Shown here in pieces: positions 55,677 to 64,000 of a stretch of 64,000 bases of DNA. The DNA comes from Plantago major. Lineage: Eukaryota > Streptophyta > Magnoliopsida > Lamiales > Plantaginaceae. The stretch's first letter is position 1, and the number at the start of each line of letters is the position of its first letter. The stretch lies in NCBI GenBank assembly GCA_026545765.1, contig CM048839.1, positions 60,819,677 through 60,883,676 of the forward strand, given 5' to 3'. Made by a program: the position numbers and the translations under genes. The notes under the pieces were generated by a model. The model was not told where the DNA came from and searched no databases. It saw nothing but the letters and a program-made list of their open reading frames with translations.

Positions 55677-58600
55677 TCACATTGCATAGATGATCTCTCC
55701 GCTGCTATCAATGTCCAGATCTGGATCACTTTCGAGATCTTCATCCATGTCATCGTCGATGTCCAGGCTGCCAGTTAGATACTGATTTATGTTTGTTCCT
55801 GCAGGCGGAATGGTGGCTTCAGTTATTATCTGCATGATCTCATCATCACTCTGCATCGGTTGGTCAGGCTCTTCAAACTGATTCTTCATCATGCTATCAT
55901 CCATCAGATCCGACGGAAGGTTCTTCAGGAACCACTCGTGGTTCTTTATCTCAGGAATGTTAATCCTCTGTCAAAGATAAGCATAAGCATGCCATCAATC
56001 AATATATGAGTTCAATTATGTACATCAAGACTAACTGTAATAGAATAAAGATTCCCCATTACCAAAAAAACTTGCAACAAACCACCATCGCCGTCTCATA
56101 GGTTTGTTTAGGGGTCCTGTGCCACTCTTTAAGACAAGGCCCCAAATAATTGTATAACAAAAAATAGTTTTATTTATAATGGAATTATGGAAATATAAAT
56201 ATATTTAACCTGAGGTAGAAATGCAGGTAGAAGTAGTGTCAAGAAAGCTTATTTAACTAACCTTTGAAGGATCTGCCACAAATATCCTTGAGATCAAATG
56301 ATGGCATTCTGGAGATATATGTACATAATCTGGAATTGAGTACTGCACGTTCAAGATTCGCTGCCAACAGACAAACTCTCTATTAAGCAAACATGGAAAA
56401 AGGTAGAATAGATCATGGCAAACCTATACACCATGAACAATACCTGTATTGTTTTCCTGAAGTTTTTAGGCTCCTCTGGATCCTCGAACGGGTATGCACC
56501 CACCAACATGACGTACAAAGTTACACCACAGGACCAGACATCTGCTATCTATACCCAATTAATCGCACATATAACTGAGAGTTAGTTACGTGATGCATAG
56601 AGTGCATATGATCAGACAATACATCTGTATTACAATGAGTTTGGATATTATCCATGAAATGAACCTGAGGTTTTTAAATTCGTTAGAAGGGCATCATTGA
56701 TTTTAACTCGTCAACTTAAAAGTCGATACATCTCTCGGTACTTTTCGTTCCGTTTCACTGAGATTTTAAACCACCATGCTCACATCTATCCTGTTAGCTG
56801 TTGGCATATAGTGATGAAGTCCATATGATGGCCTATAGTGATGAAGTTAACAAATGTTGAACATGGTTTAGATTCTCAGTGAAACCGAACGAAAAGTGCT
56901 GAGACGCCTCGACTTTTAAGCTCACCGAGATTAATTGAATGGAATTCTAAACTGTTTAACACTTCAAAACTAATTCTTCCTTCATATTCATTTTTTTTTA
57001 AAAACACTACAAAATGTTCAGAAATTTCCTGAACTTTTCTGTTTTCAAGGACCCAAAACATATTCAGGAACCGAGGTTTGATCCATGATTGTGAGCAATA
57101 ATACGGCATCGAAGGAGGCCATTCGTAGAGTGTTACTGAATATTAAACTAGATAAGTCTTTCAATCACACGTGAAAGGGAAAGATGATGATTTTCCACTT
57201 AATACTCTGCACCATACAACTAACCAATCTTATCATATCATACCAATGGTTTCCGCTCATCATGATAATGATAATGATAATGATTGGCAACCTATCCACT
57301 CATCATCAGAAGTAACAAATCAAGCTTAGGCTTACAACAAACTCACTCTTTTATAGTATCTAGCTACAGCAGCTCCAGCTTTAGACCTTACCCATTACCA
57401 ACTACTTGGTTTATTTCACATTTTCCACTCCATTACCAAAGTATAGATTGGCGAAAGCTTAACGGCTTCAGTTTCTTGCTAATACGTGTATTTACAAAAT
57501 TATCCAGCTTTCACCAACCACACAGTGCAATACAGAAGATCCGAAAGACAGTGTGAAGAGAAAAGCCATATTCGATCACCACTAACTACAACAAGATAAG
57601 ATATGCACCGATTAAAAGAGTTTAACAAACAGATACAAAAAGCCACCAAGTTATTTAACATAATCACCTTTCCATCATACTCTTTTTTAAGCAGCACTTC
57701 AGGAGCAATATATGCAGGAGTACCCACAGTTGACTTTGGTTGCGAATGAAGCACTGAGGACTGACATAACAGAAACAGGAGTTTCATAAAACTTCACACA
57801 TAATAAAATGAATAAGATGTTACAATACTTTCATATCCACCAGCATAGCGTACATCCATCAGAGCAGAGTCATGGTGAAACATACTCAAAAAGATATACC
57901 AGTTTAACTTCTCCAAGCAGAGTTCATCAGAAGACGAGAAGTCAACCATAAGCAAGCATTTTCATAAAAGATAATTTGGCAGCAAAGGAGCATGATAAAT
58001 TGAATACTGCAACAGAGCCAAGAAGGCATGATGTACCTTTGAATATCCAAAATCACAAATTTTTAGCCGGGGAGCTGGGCTTCCATCAAGCAACGTGTTC
58101 TCCAATTTCAAATCACGATGACATATTTGCTTCACGAAAATGACACATCTATCAGAAAAACGAGCATGTATACTAGGTAATATAGAAAACATCGAAGAAG
58201 AGATCTAGATGTATACCATAGAATGACAATAGCTAACACCGGATATAAGTTGCTGAAAGAAAAACCTCGCCTACAAAACATTACAAATCCAACTAAGCAT
58301 TTGGAAACTTGGAAGACAAGAAAACCTCAAAAGAAAGTAGTAGTAGTACTTCATCCTCGCTAAATCGCCCTGCATTACATATCCTCTCGAATAGCTCCCC
58401 TCCGGAAGCATATTCCATCACAATAGCCAAATGAGTTGGCGTCAAAATAACCTAGAAGAACATACACAATATACAATACTGAAGCAAAAGTAAATTTTGT
58501 TTAGCAAAACTAGCTGATAACGTAAGAATACATTTAAAGCTGGGAGCTTCCTAGTATTGAACATGAAAACAAATAAGCCTTTGAATAGGGTACCTCTTTA

Positions 58601-58932
58601 AACCTAACTATATTGGGATGCCTTAAAGACCTATGGTTAATGATCTCCCGTTGCACATTTTCATCAATCTGTCGAAGAATATGATACATTATTATGACTA
58701 AATTGAATTGAATACAACATGCGCCTCGATAGACAAAACTAGAGTGAGAGTTGGAAAAGAGGACCTTTTCACCCCTTTCAATATACTTAACAGCAACAAG
58801 CTGATTAGTTTGGCGATCCCTCATAAGCCTGGCAACACCGAAATTACCGGAGCCGATATCCTTAACGAGCTCGTAGCGATCACTGTCGTGCATAATAGGC
58901 AAGTCCATACCTGCTCCAACCGGATGATCCAT
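55677..58932 (-). CDS. SnRK2.6: SnRK2 protein kinase, ABA-activated subclass (SnRK2.6/OST1-like)
   Basis: Nine exons join in phase: 58765-58932, 58594-58668, 58350-58451, 58217-58270, 58037-58129, 57668-57760, 56444-56548, 56262-56360 and 55677-55967, all with GT/AG borders, giving about 359 residues. Seen: Gly loop GSGNFGVA (28-35), Lys49, HRDLKLEN with Asp139, DFG at 159-161, activation loop [15 protein letters not shown] with Ser174, and APE. The C-terminus holds the Ile-rich SnRK2 box and an Asp/Glu-rich ABA box ending SSGEIIYAM. SnRK2.6-type kinases are released from PP2C inhibition by ABA and phosphorylate SLAC1-type channels, NADPH oxidase and ABF/AREB factors, closing stomata. N-terminus ([19 protein letters not shown]) and length match subclass III. 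No damage is seen. Confidence 0.95.
56549..57667 (-). other. Intron 6 of the SnRK2 gene
   Basis: The longest intron (about 1.1 kb), holding the inverted repeat at 56694-56942 and an ATAATG microsatellite near 57260-57285. No coding frame. Confidence 0.85.
56694..56942. repeat. Imperfect inverted repeat in intron 6 of the SnRK2 gene
   Basis: Arms of about 80 bp (56694-56773 and 56864-56942) share AACTTAAAAGTCGA, ACTTTTCGTTC and TTTCACTGAGA in mirrored order, at roughly three-quarters identity by eye. The 90-bp loop has two ATAGTGATGAAGT copies. It could be a foldback MITE, or form an RNA hairpin when the intron is transcribed. Confidence 0.7.
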
Positions 58933-58997
58933 TCACAATCACAAGTGTTTACAAGAAGTAGTAGTAGTAGCTAGGAGGAGTAGAAATAAGGCCAATT

Positions 58998-59131
58998 CTG
59001 AAAACACAAAAAAGAAGAAAATGAAGAAGAAGAAGAAGAAGAAGAAGAAATCACGTGTGAATGAATCACAAGTGTAGAGGTGAGTTAGGATAGGGATTGC
59101 AATAGCAAGCCCTCGTGAAAAGCTTACTTAC
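58998..59131 (-). other. Probable 5'-UTR intron of the SnRK2 gene
   Basis: Minus-strand donor CAATG|GTAAGTAAG at 59131 and acceptor GTTTTCAG|AATTGG at 58998 are both strong. The intron contains a GAA microsatellite (about 59019-59050) and a CACGTG G-box at about 59052-59057, a core bound by ABA-related bZIP factors. Confidence 0.6.
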
Positions 59132-59200
59132 CATTGCAAGTGCAACACCTCATCATCATCACTTCACACACACAACCAACCAATTATTGTTTCTCCTTTC

Positions 59201-59210
59201 CTATATATAA
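59201..59210 (-). promoter_or_regulatory. Probable TATA box of the SnRK2 gene
   Basis: TTATATATAG on the minus strand, about 70 bp before the proposed 5'-UTR splice donor. No other strong TATA is nearer. Confidence 0.45.
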
Positions 59211-59410
59211 AAAAATTAAATAAAATATGGCTTTCGTTTGTATGTATAGGTATATAGAAAGACTGAAAGAGAGAAGACGTGTACTGTGTACTGTACTGGT
59301 GCTCGTGAAGATACCTGCCTTTTCTCTTTGTGCCAGGCAAAGTAAGTGACAGTTCAGTTTTCGATCCTTTAGGCTTCCATAACTTCTGGGTTGCTTGCTG
59401 GGGTTAATGA

Positions 59411-60610
59411 TCTCTCCGTCTCCATTTTAACTTTCTCCGGACCCAGCTAGAAGTTTTACAAGAAAAACCGAATAAATTAAGAGGGTAAAATACAAAAATG
59501 GTACTTTAATGTGTGTCATATACAAATAAGATATTTTAATGTGGTAATGCAAAGGTACGTTAACTTGGTTATACGTGCAAATAAAGTACTTTAACTTAAT
59601 CATACGTCCAAATAAACTACTTTAACTTAATCGTACGTCCAGATAAGATACTTTAACGGATCGATTGACCGAAACGAGCACGTGAATCACACGCTCCCCT
59701 CAAGAATTAATCAAAAAATTATGAAAATAAAAAAAAATTAAACAATTATGAAAAAAATTGAAAGATTAGTAAAAAATTCAAAAAAATCAAAACAAATTCG
59801 AAATTTCGTTAAAGAAATCAGAAAACAATCAAAAACTTATTTAAAAATTAAAAAAAAAACAAGTAATGATTATAGCTCAATGTACGAAGAAAATGAAAAT
59901 TTTCAAAAAAATATCTGAACTGTAATAAAATCAACAGTAACAAACTGGACAAGAATAAGGATTTATCAATATGTACACAATGCAATAGAAATCAATAGTC
60001 ATAACTAATAAGAATGTGACAATGATAATTAAAATCTAGAAGATATACAAGAATATTAAACATGATACTTTAATTAAAAAAAATAGGGAAATCACTATAT
60101 GACTATCAAATATCCTAACAATTTTAAATGATACTCTTGGTACAATAATTCAAAAATGGATAAGCTCCCTCAAATACAGTCCTAAACTTTTCAAATGTTT
60201 TTCAGATATTGTTGTTTACTAATTTTCAAATTTTTTCTGATTTTTTTGTATTTTTTTCCTTATTTTTATATTTTTTAATTAATTCTTATTGGAGCGTGTG
60301 ATTCATGCTTCCGTTCGCGGACCCATCGGTTAAAGTACCTTATTTGGACGTATGACCAAGTTAAAGTACATTTGTTTGACATGAACATATTAAAGTACCT
60401 TACTTGTACATGGCACCCATTAAAGTACTTTTTTTTTGTATTTTACCCAAATTAAGAGGGATGGTATAAATTAGGAAATATAGTAGATAAAGTATGAAAT
60501 ATAGTGAATAAAGTAAAATAAAGATTTTTCATTTTAAGGATGAGAAGTTAAAATTGAGACGTTCCAAAATATAATGCGGGAAGTTGAAATCGGGTGGGGG
60601 AAGTATATCA
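59411..60610. mobile_element. Decayed Stowaway-like MITE holding a nested MULE-like element
   Basis: CTCTCCGTCTCCATTTTAAC near 59413 and GAAGTTGAAATCGGGTGGGG near 60585 are diverged inverted ends of the Stowaway type. The 60460-60605 half resembles 28190-28352. Borders are approximate. Confidence 0.45.
59483..60448. mobile_element. Non-autonomous MULE-like element with long TIRs
   Basis: GGGTAAAATACAAAAA at the left and its complement at the right, with similarity running about 230 bp inward (GTACTTTAA and TACGTCCAAATAA words). It is flanked by a perfect 9-bp duplication AAATTAAGA (59474-59482, 60449-60457). 966 bp, no coding frame, AT-rich core. Confidence 0.9.
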
Positions 60611-60656
60611 CAAAGTCCACCAAATGACAGACTCACCGTTACTTTTCAATTAATTA

Positions 60657-60807
60657 GGCTCTCTTTTTTTTTTCATCTGAAAACTCAATAATTTCAGTTT
60701 AATTTAATTCAGTTCAGATTCATTCAGTTCATTTCAGTTGTTTTTTATACTACAATTCAGTTCAATTCAGTTTAGTTCAGTTTTGTTCCGACAAAGAGAA
60801 CAGAGCC
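60657..60807. mobile_element. Tourist-like MITE, same end type as 6746-15927
   Basis: 151 bp with ends GGCTCTC and GAACAGAGCC, TTA on both sides (60654-60656, 60808-60810) and TTCAG pentamers inside. It is an uninterrupted relative of the element at 6746-15927. Confidence 0.85.
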
Positions 60808-60810
60808 TTA

Positions 60811-62735
60811 CTCCATGTTTGGCATGCGACTATAATCAAGAAACCTGGCAACTCAAGATTTTAAATCTATACCAAACACTATGTTAATGTCCCGATCATT
60901 CGGACCGGGTCAATTTACATTGTATTTGTAGCGCCCCAATTTTTAATAGACGAATTAAGGAAAATATAACTCGTACTAATTCGTGTGCTTGTAAAATCGA
61001 CGAACTTGACTTGTTAAAATATAAAACGTAGTTCGACAGCTAGAGCATCCAAAGACTTGACATGAAAATCCGTTATACTAATTCGTGAACTAGTAAATAA
61101 TGCAACGGAATTATAAATAGCAAAATCTTGCAACATTACAATGTCTTAAAGATCATAAACATAAAATGGTAAAGGTTGATTTCGACAATGAGCTTTCGCC
61201 CCCATCGCGCCTCCTCCATAGCTCCGCTTCAAATATAAATTGATAATTTTAGCATACCGTGACTCGAAAGCAATTTACATGCACATGCCATGACTTGAGG
61301 TTCTATCTTCATGTCTTCTAAAGCTTTTAGTCTTGTTTAATGCAATACAGCACTAACACTGACTTGACTCTGAACACTTGAACTTGTTCTTCTTAAAAAC
61401 TCTTAATTTGAACTTAAAACGTGTCTTGAAGCTTTCTCTTGAAACATCTTCAAAACTTAACATGTCGCGAGCTCACTTGGCATCGCAAGGTCCTACCCTA
61501 GCCCATGATGGCCTCTTAAAACTCTTAAAACACGACTAGTAGCACTAATCGCACTCTAGCCGATACTCTTGAAATTGCCACAAATGCTTAGGGTGGTGTC
61601 CTTACAAGCTCTTTACTTTAACTTTAAAACTTATATTATTTTAAACTCTTGATATTTTCTTAAAGTGAATGCATAATTTTAGACTTTAACTCATGAATGA
61701 ATGAAATTGCATAACATCACAACAATAAACCATGAACAATATATAATGGAATCACAGAGCAAATGTAAAAAGCAATGACATTGAATCCACGCAAGTTGCA
61801 GAATAATTAATTTATCAAGTCACTTCGATTCTCAAATCACAAAGTCCAACAAAGTGGTAGCTTTTCTCTTACTTCATGATCTCAGTACTAGAAATCTTAG
61901 ACGGGCACTAGACAAGGAAAAGGCAACCAACTTGAAAGTGTAGAATTTAGCCAAGTAATGATGCAATATTAACTTGGATTAGAATTGTCACAATACTAGC
62001 TGTCTGTACACTGGACTTTCTATTTATAGATTTTGCATTACTTCAATTTGATATAGTTTCACGATTTCAGATGACTTATGGAGAAGAACTCTTAGAGTTT
62101 GAATACTACAAGACATTGAAGAAGGATATGAATAAGAATCCTAATCGAAGAAGAATTCTACTTTATCGAAGAAGGATTCTACTTGTATTCCTACAAGGAT
62201 TCTCGATGTATGGAAGACTGAGAAGAACAAGGAGAAGAACATAGTGATTTGACCTAATCAAGACTTTCAATCAAGATAGAACTATTGTACTAGTTGGATT
62301 AATATGCACAACTATATAGACTAGTCGATAGGTTCATAGATTCATAACAAGCTTTTACGCGTAAGATAGATATTCTCTAGCAACTTGTTTTGCATCTCTT
62401 TTACTAAGCTTTTAGTTAGTCATCTCTATCTTTGTTTGTGAGAGATCTAGCGTCGAATTGGTGGCCCGATTCAAAGTGCTTAGTTGTTTGATATTCTAGA
62501 TCATAGGAATATTGCTAGATATCTTTTTGTAAATCCGTTATAGTTTATAGTGGATATTTCGTCTGTGGCTCGGCAGATTATTTATAATCTGCTCGAAACT
62601 ATTTGTGTCTTGTGTTCTTCACATTCTGATGTTTAGACTCTAAGATAGTTTTCAGATATTGGTTTTGAGTATTGCTACAGTACGTGTTTACAATATCTGT
62701 ATTTGGTACTAAGTCCCGATCCACACAATTTCAAT
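60811..62735. other. No supported gene; probably repeat-derived
   Basis: AT-rich with GTAGCGCCCCAATTTTT near 60929. The last 600 bp before the primer-like site at 62736 may be an LTR or leader, but its start could not be placed because the partner lies outside the window. Confidence 0.4.
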
Positions 62736-62748
62736 TGGCATCAAAGGC
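62736..62748 (+). promoter_or_regulatory. Degenerate tRNA-Met-type primer site
   Basis: TGGCATCAAAGGC differs from TGGTATCAGAGCC at three of 13 positions and lies 43 bp before a gag-like ATG. Confidence 0.5.
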
Positions 62749-62765
62749 AGACATCTAATCAATAG

Positions 62766-64000
62766 GTGTTTGGATTTGGTACAATTAAGATGGATTCAGT
62801 TAATCAAAATATCAACAGGTTGCCTATTCTGGATGGATCCAATTATCAAATACGGTCAATCCGCATCCGTTCTCATCTCAAGGCCATTGATGTCAAGGTG
62901 TGGAAGACTGTAAGGTGCCTATGCTACCTCCTGATCAAGACAAAGACTGTGTGCCCAAACCTGAAGAAGACTACACTCCAAAAGAGGTAATTGATACTAA
63001 CAATGACGAAAAGGCTTTGAATGTTATTTTTAGTTATGTCAATCTTCATATGTTTGAGCTTATTCAAACATGCTCAACTGCTAAGCAAGCCTGGGAGATT
63101 CTCCAAAGGCATTGTGAAGGAGATCCAAGTGTGAGAGAAACTAAGCTTCAGATGGTGCTTAGCAAATTTGAAACCTTAGAATGGAAGATGATGAAATAAT
63201 TTCTTCTTATTTTGAGAAATTGTTGGATATTTCTAATGAAAGCTCTCTTTTAGGTGATCCTTTGTCAAACAAAACCTTGGTTTTTAAAGCAATTAGGAGT
63301 TTGTCCAAACGCTTTGAAACCAAGAAGATTGCTATTGAAACTTCTCTTAATTTGGCAACTATGAATTTATAGACCTTAATGAATATTCTGAAAAAACTAT
63401 GAGTTAAACATGGAAAATCCTCCTGGTAACTCTAGAGAAAAAGGTCTTATGCTTTAATCTAAATCTTCTGATTCACTTGACGAAGAAGATGAAATTGATT
63501 TTCATGCTTTCTTTAATTCTATGGCTAAACGTTTTTAAAAGAACAATATAAAGAATAAGTTTAACCTGGAACCAACAATATGATCTCTCCTAGTAAGAAA
63601 TTTCCTTCTAAGAAACTTGCTAAGTATTCGTACAAAAAACCATCTGATGAGGATACTGATAATCTTATGAAGATACAATGTCATGCATGTTAAGGTTTTG
63701 GACATTATGCCTATGAGTGTGCTAATACTCTTCGTAAGAAGGGTAATTCTTATTGGGTTTGCCTTAGTGATAATGAGACAGGTACAGACGATGAAGAGAT
63801 ACTCCTTGGTGAAGATATACACACAGATGCCCTACATTCACGGGTTAATTGGTCTGAATATCCATCTGATGATGAATATTGTGATAATACTGGGTGTATA
63901 TTATATGAACAAGGGATATTGTTAGAATATCAGGAGTATTATCAGACACTATCACTAATCATTCTATGCAAGATCTATTCTTTATGGATGAGATGGAATG
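62766..64000 (+). pseudogene. copia-type gag fragment, runs off the window
   Basis: From an ATG at 62790 the reading gives NINRLPILDGSNYQ, then after a frame change a UBN2-type gag block (MFELIQTCSTAKQAWEILQR, then EGDPSVRETKLQMVLSKFE). Another frame change near 63180 leads to SSYFEKLLDISNE. A zinc knuckle is spoiled by a stop: CHAC, then GFGHYAYEC near 63685-63720. An acidic tail follows. Gag packages the element RNA. Stops near 63195, 63370, 63455, 63537 and 63691 show decay. The polymerase part would lie right of the window. Confidence 0.75.

Overview
This window looks like nuclear DNA of a eudicot flowering plant. It has intron-containing plant genes, MITEs, Helitrons, LTR retrotransposons, a LINE and an integrated plant pararetrovirus. 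The species cannot be named from the sequence. Only two protein-coding host genes look intact, both on the minus strand: a three-exon gene resembling POLAR-like cell-polarity proteins (23870-27687) and a nine-exon ABA-type SnRK2 protein kinase closest to SnRK2.6/OST1 (55677-58932). A third host gene, an aspartic-protease-like gene (38432 to about 44840), is broken by two transposons.

Layout. 1-5150 is a decayed Helitron RepHel (HUH Rep plus PIF1-type helicase), minus strand, with a second, more decayed copy of the helicase C-terminus at the left edge. 5290-16613 is an RPA1-like gene of the same kind of element, split by a Harbinger-like TIR element (6746-15927, TSD TTA). That element in turn contains a decayed endogenous pararetrovirus (6949-14805), terminally redundant, with a tRNA-Met primer site at both ends. 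16800-18400 holds a plus-strand promoter-like stretch and a tandem repeat of about 150-170 bp. 18944-21826 is a non-autonomous Helitron carrying an RPA-like exon and a nested Stowaway MITE. 23870-27687 is the POLAR-like gene. 30218-32165 is a 5'-truncated LINE. 32827-38098 is an old copia-like LTR element whose leader resembles an antisense tRNA half. 38432-44840 is the broken protease gene, holding a fairly young Ty1/copia element (38726-44000, TSD CATAT) and a small MULE-like MITE (44271-44500). 45387-55031 is a large MULE-like TIR element of the same family. It contains a non-autonomous LTR retroelement (46845 to about 54748) with a gag-like frame, a 24-bp minisatellite and a 109-bp tandem repeat. 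55677-59210 is the SnRK2 gene. 59483-60807 holds two more TIR elements, and the right edge (62736-64000) enters another copia-type gag.

Most of the window is therefore a record of nested insertions. Target-site duplications and matching ends allow the insertion order to be read directly at several places. No operon, CRISPR array, rRNA gene or complete tRNA gene was seen.
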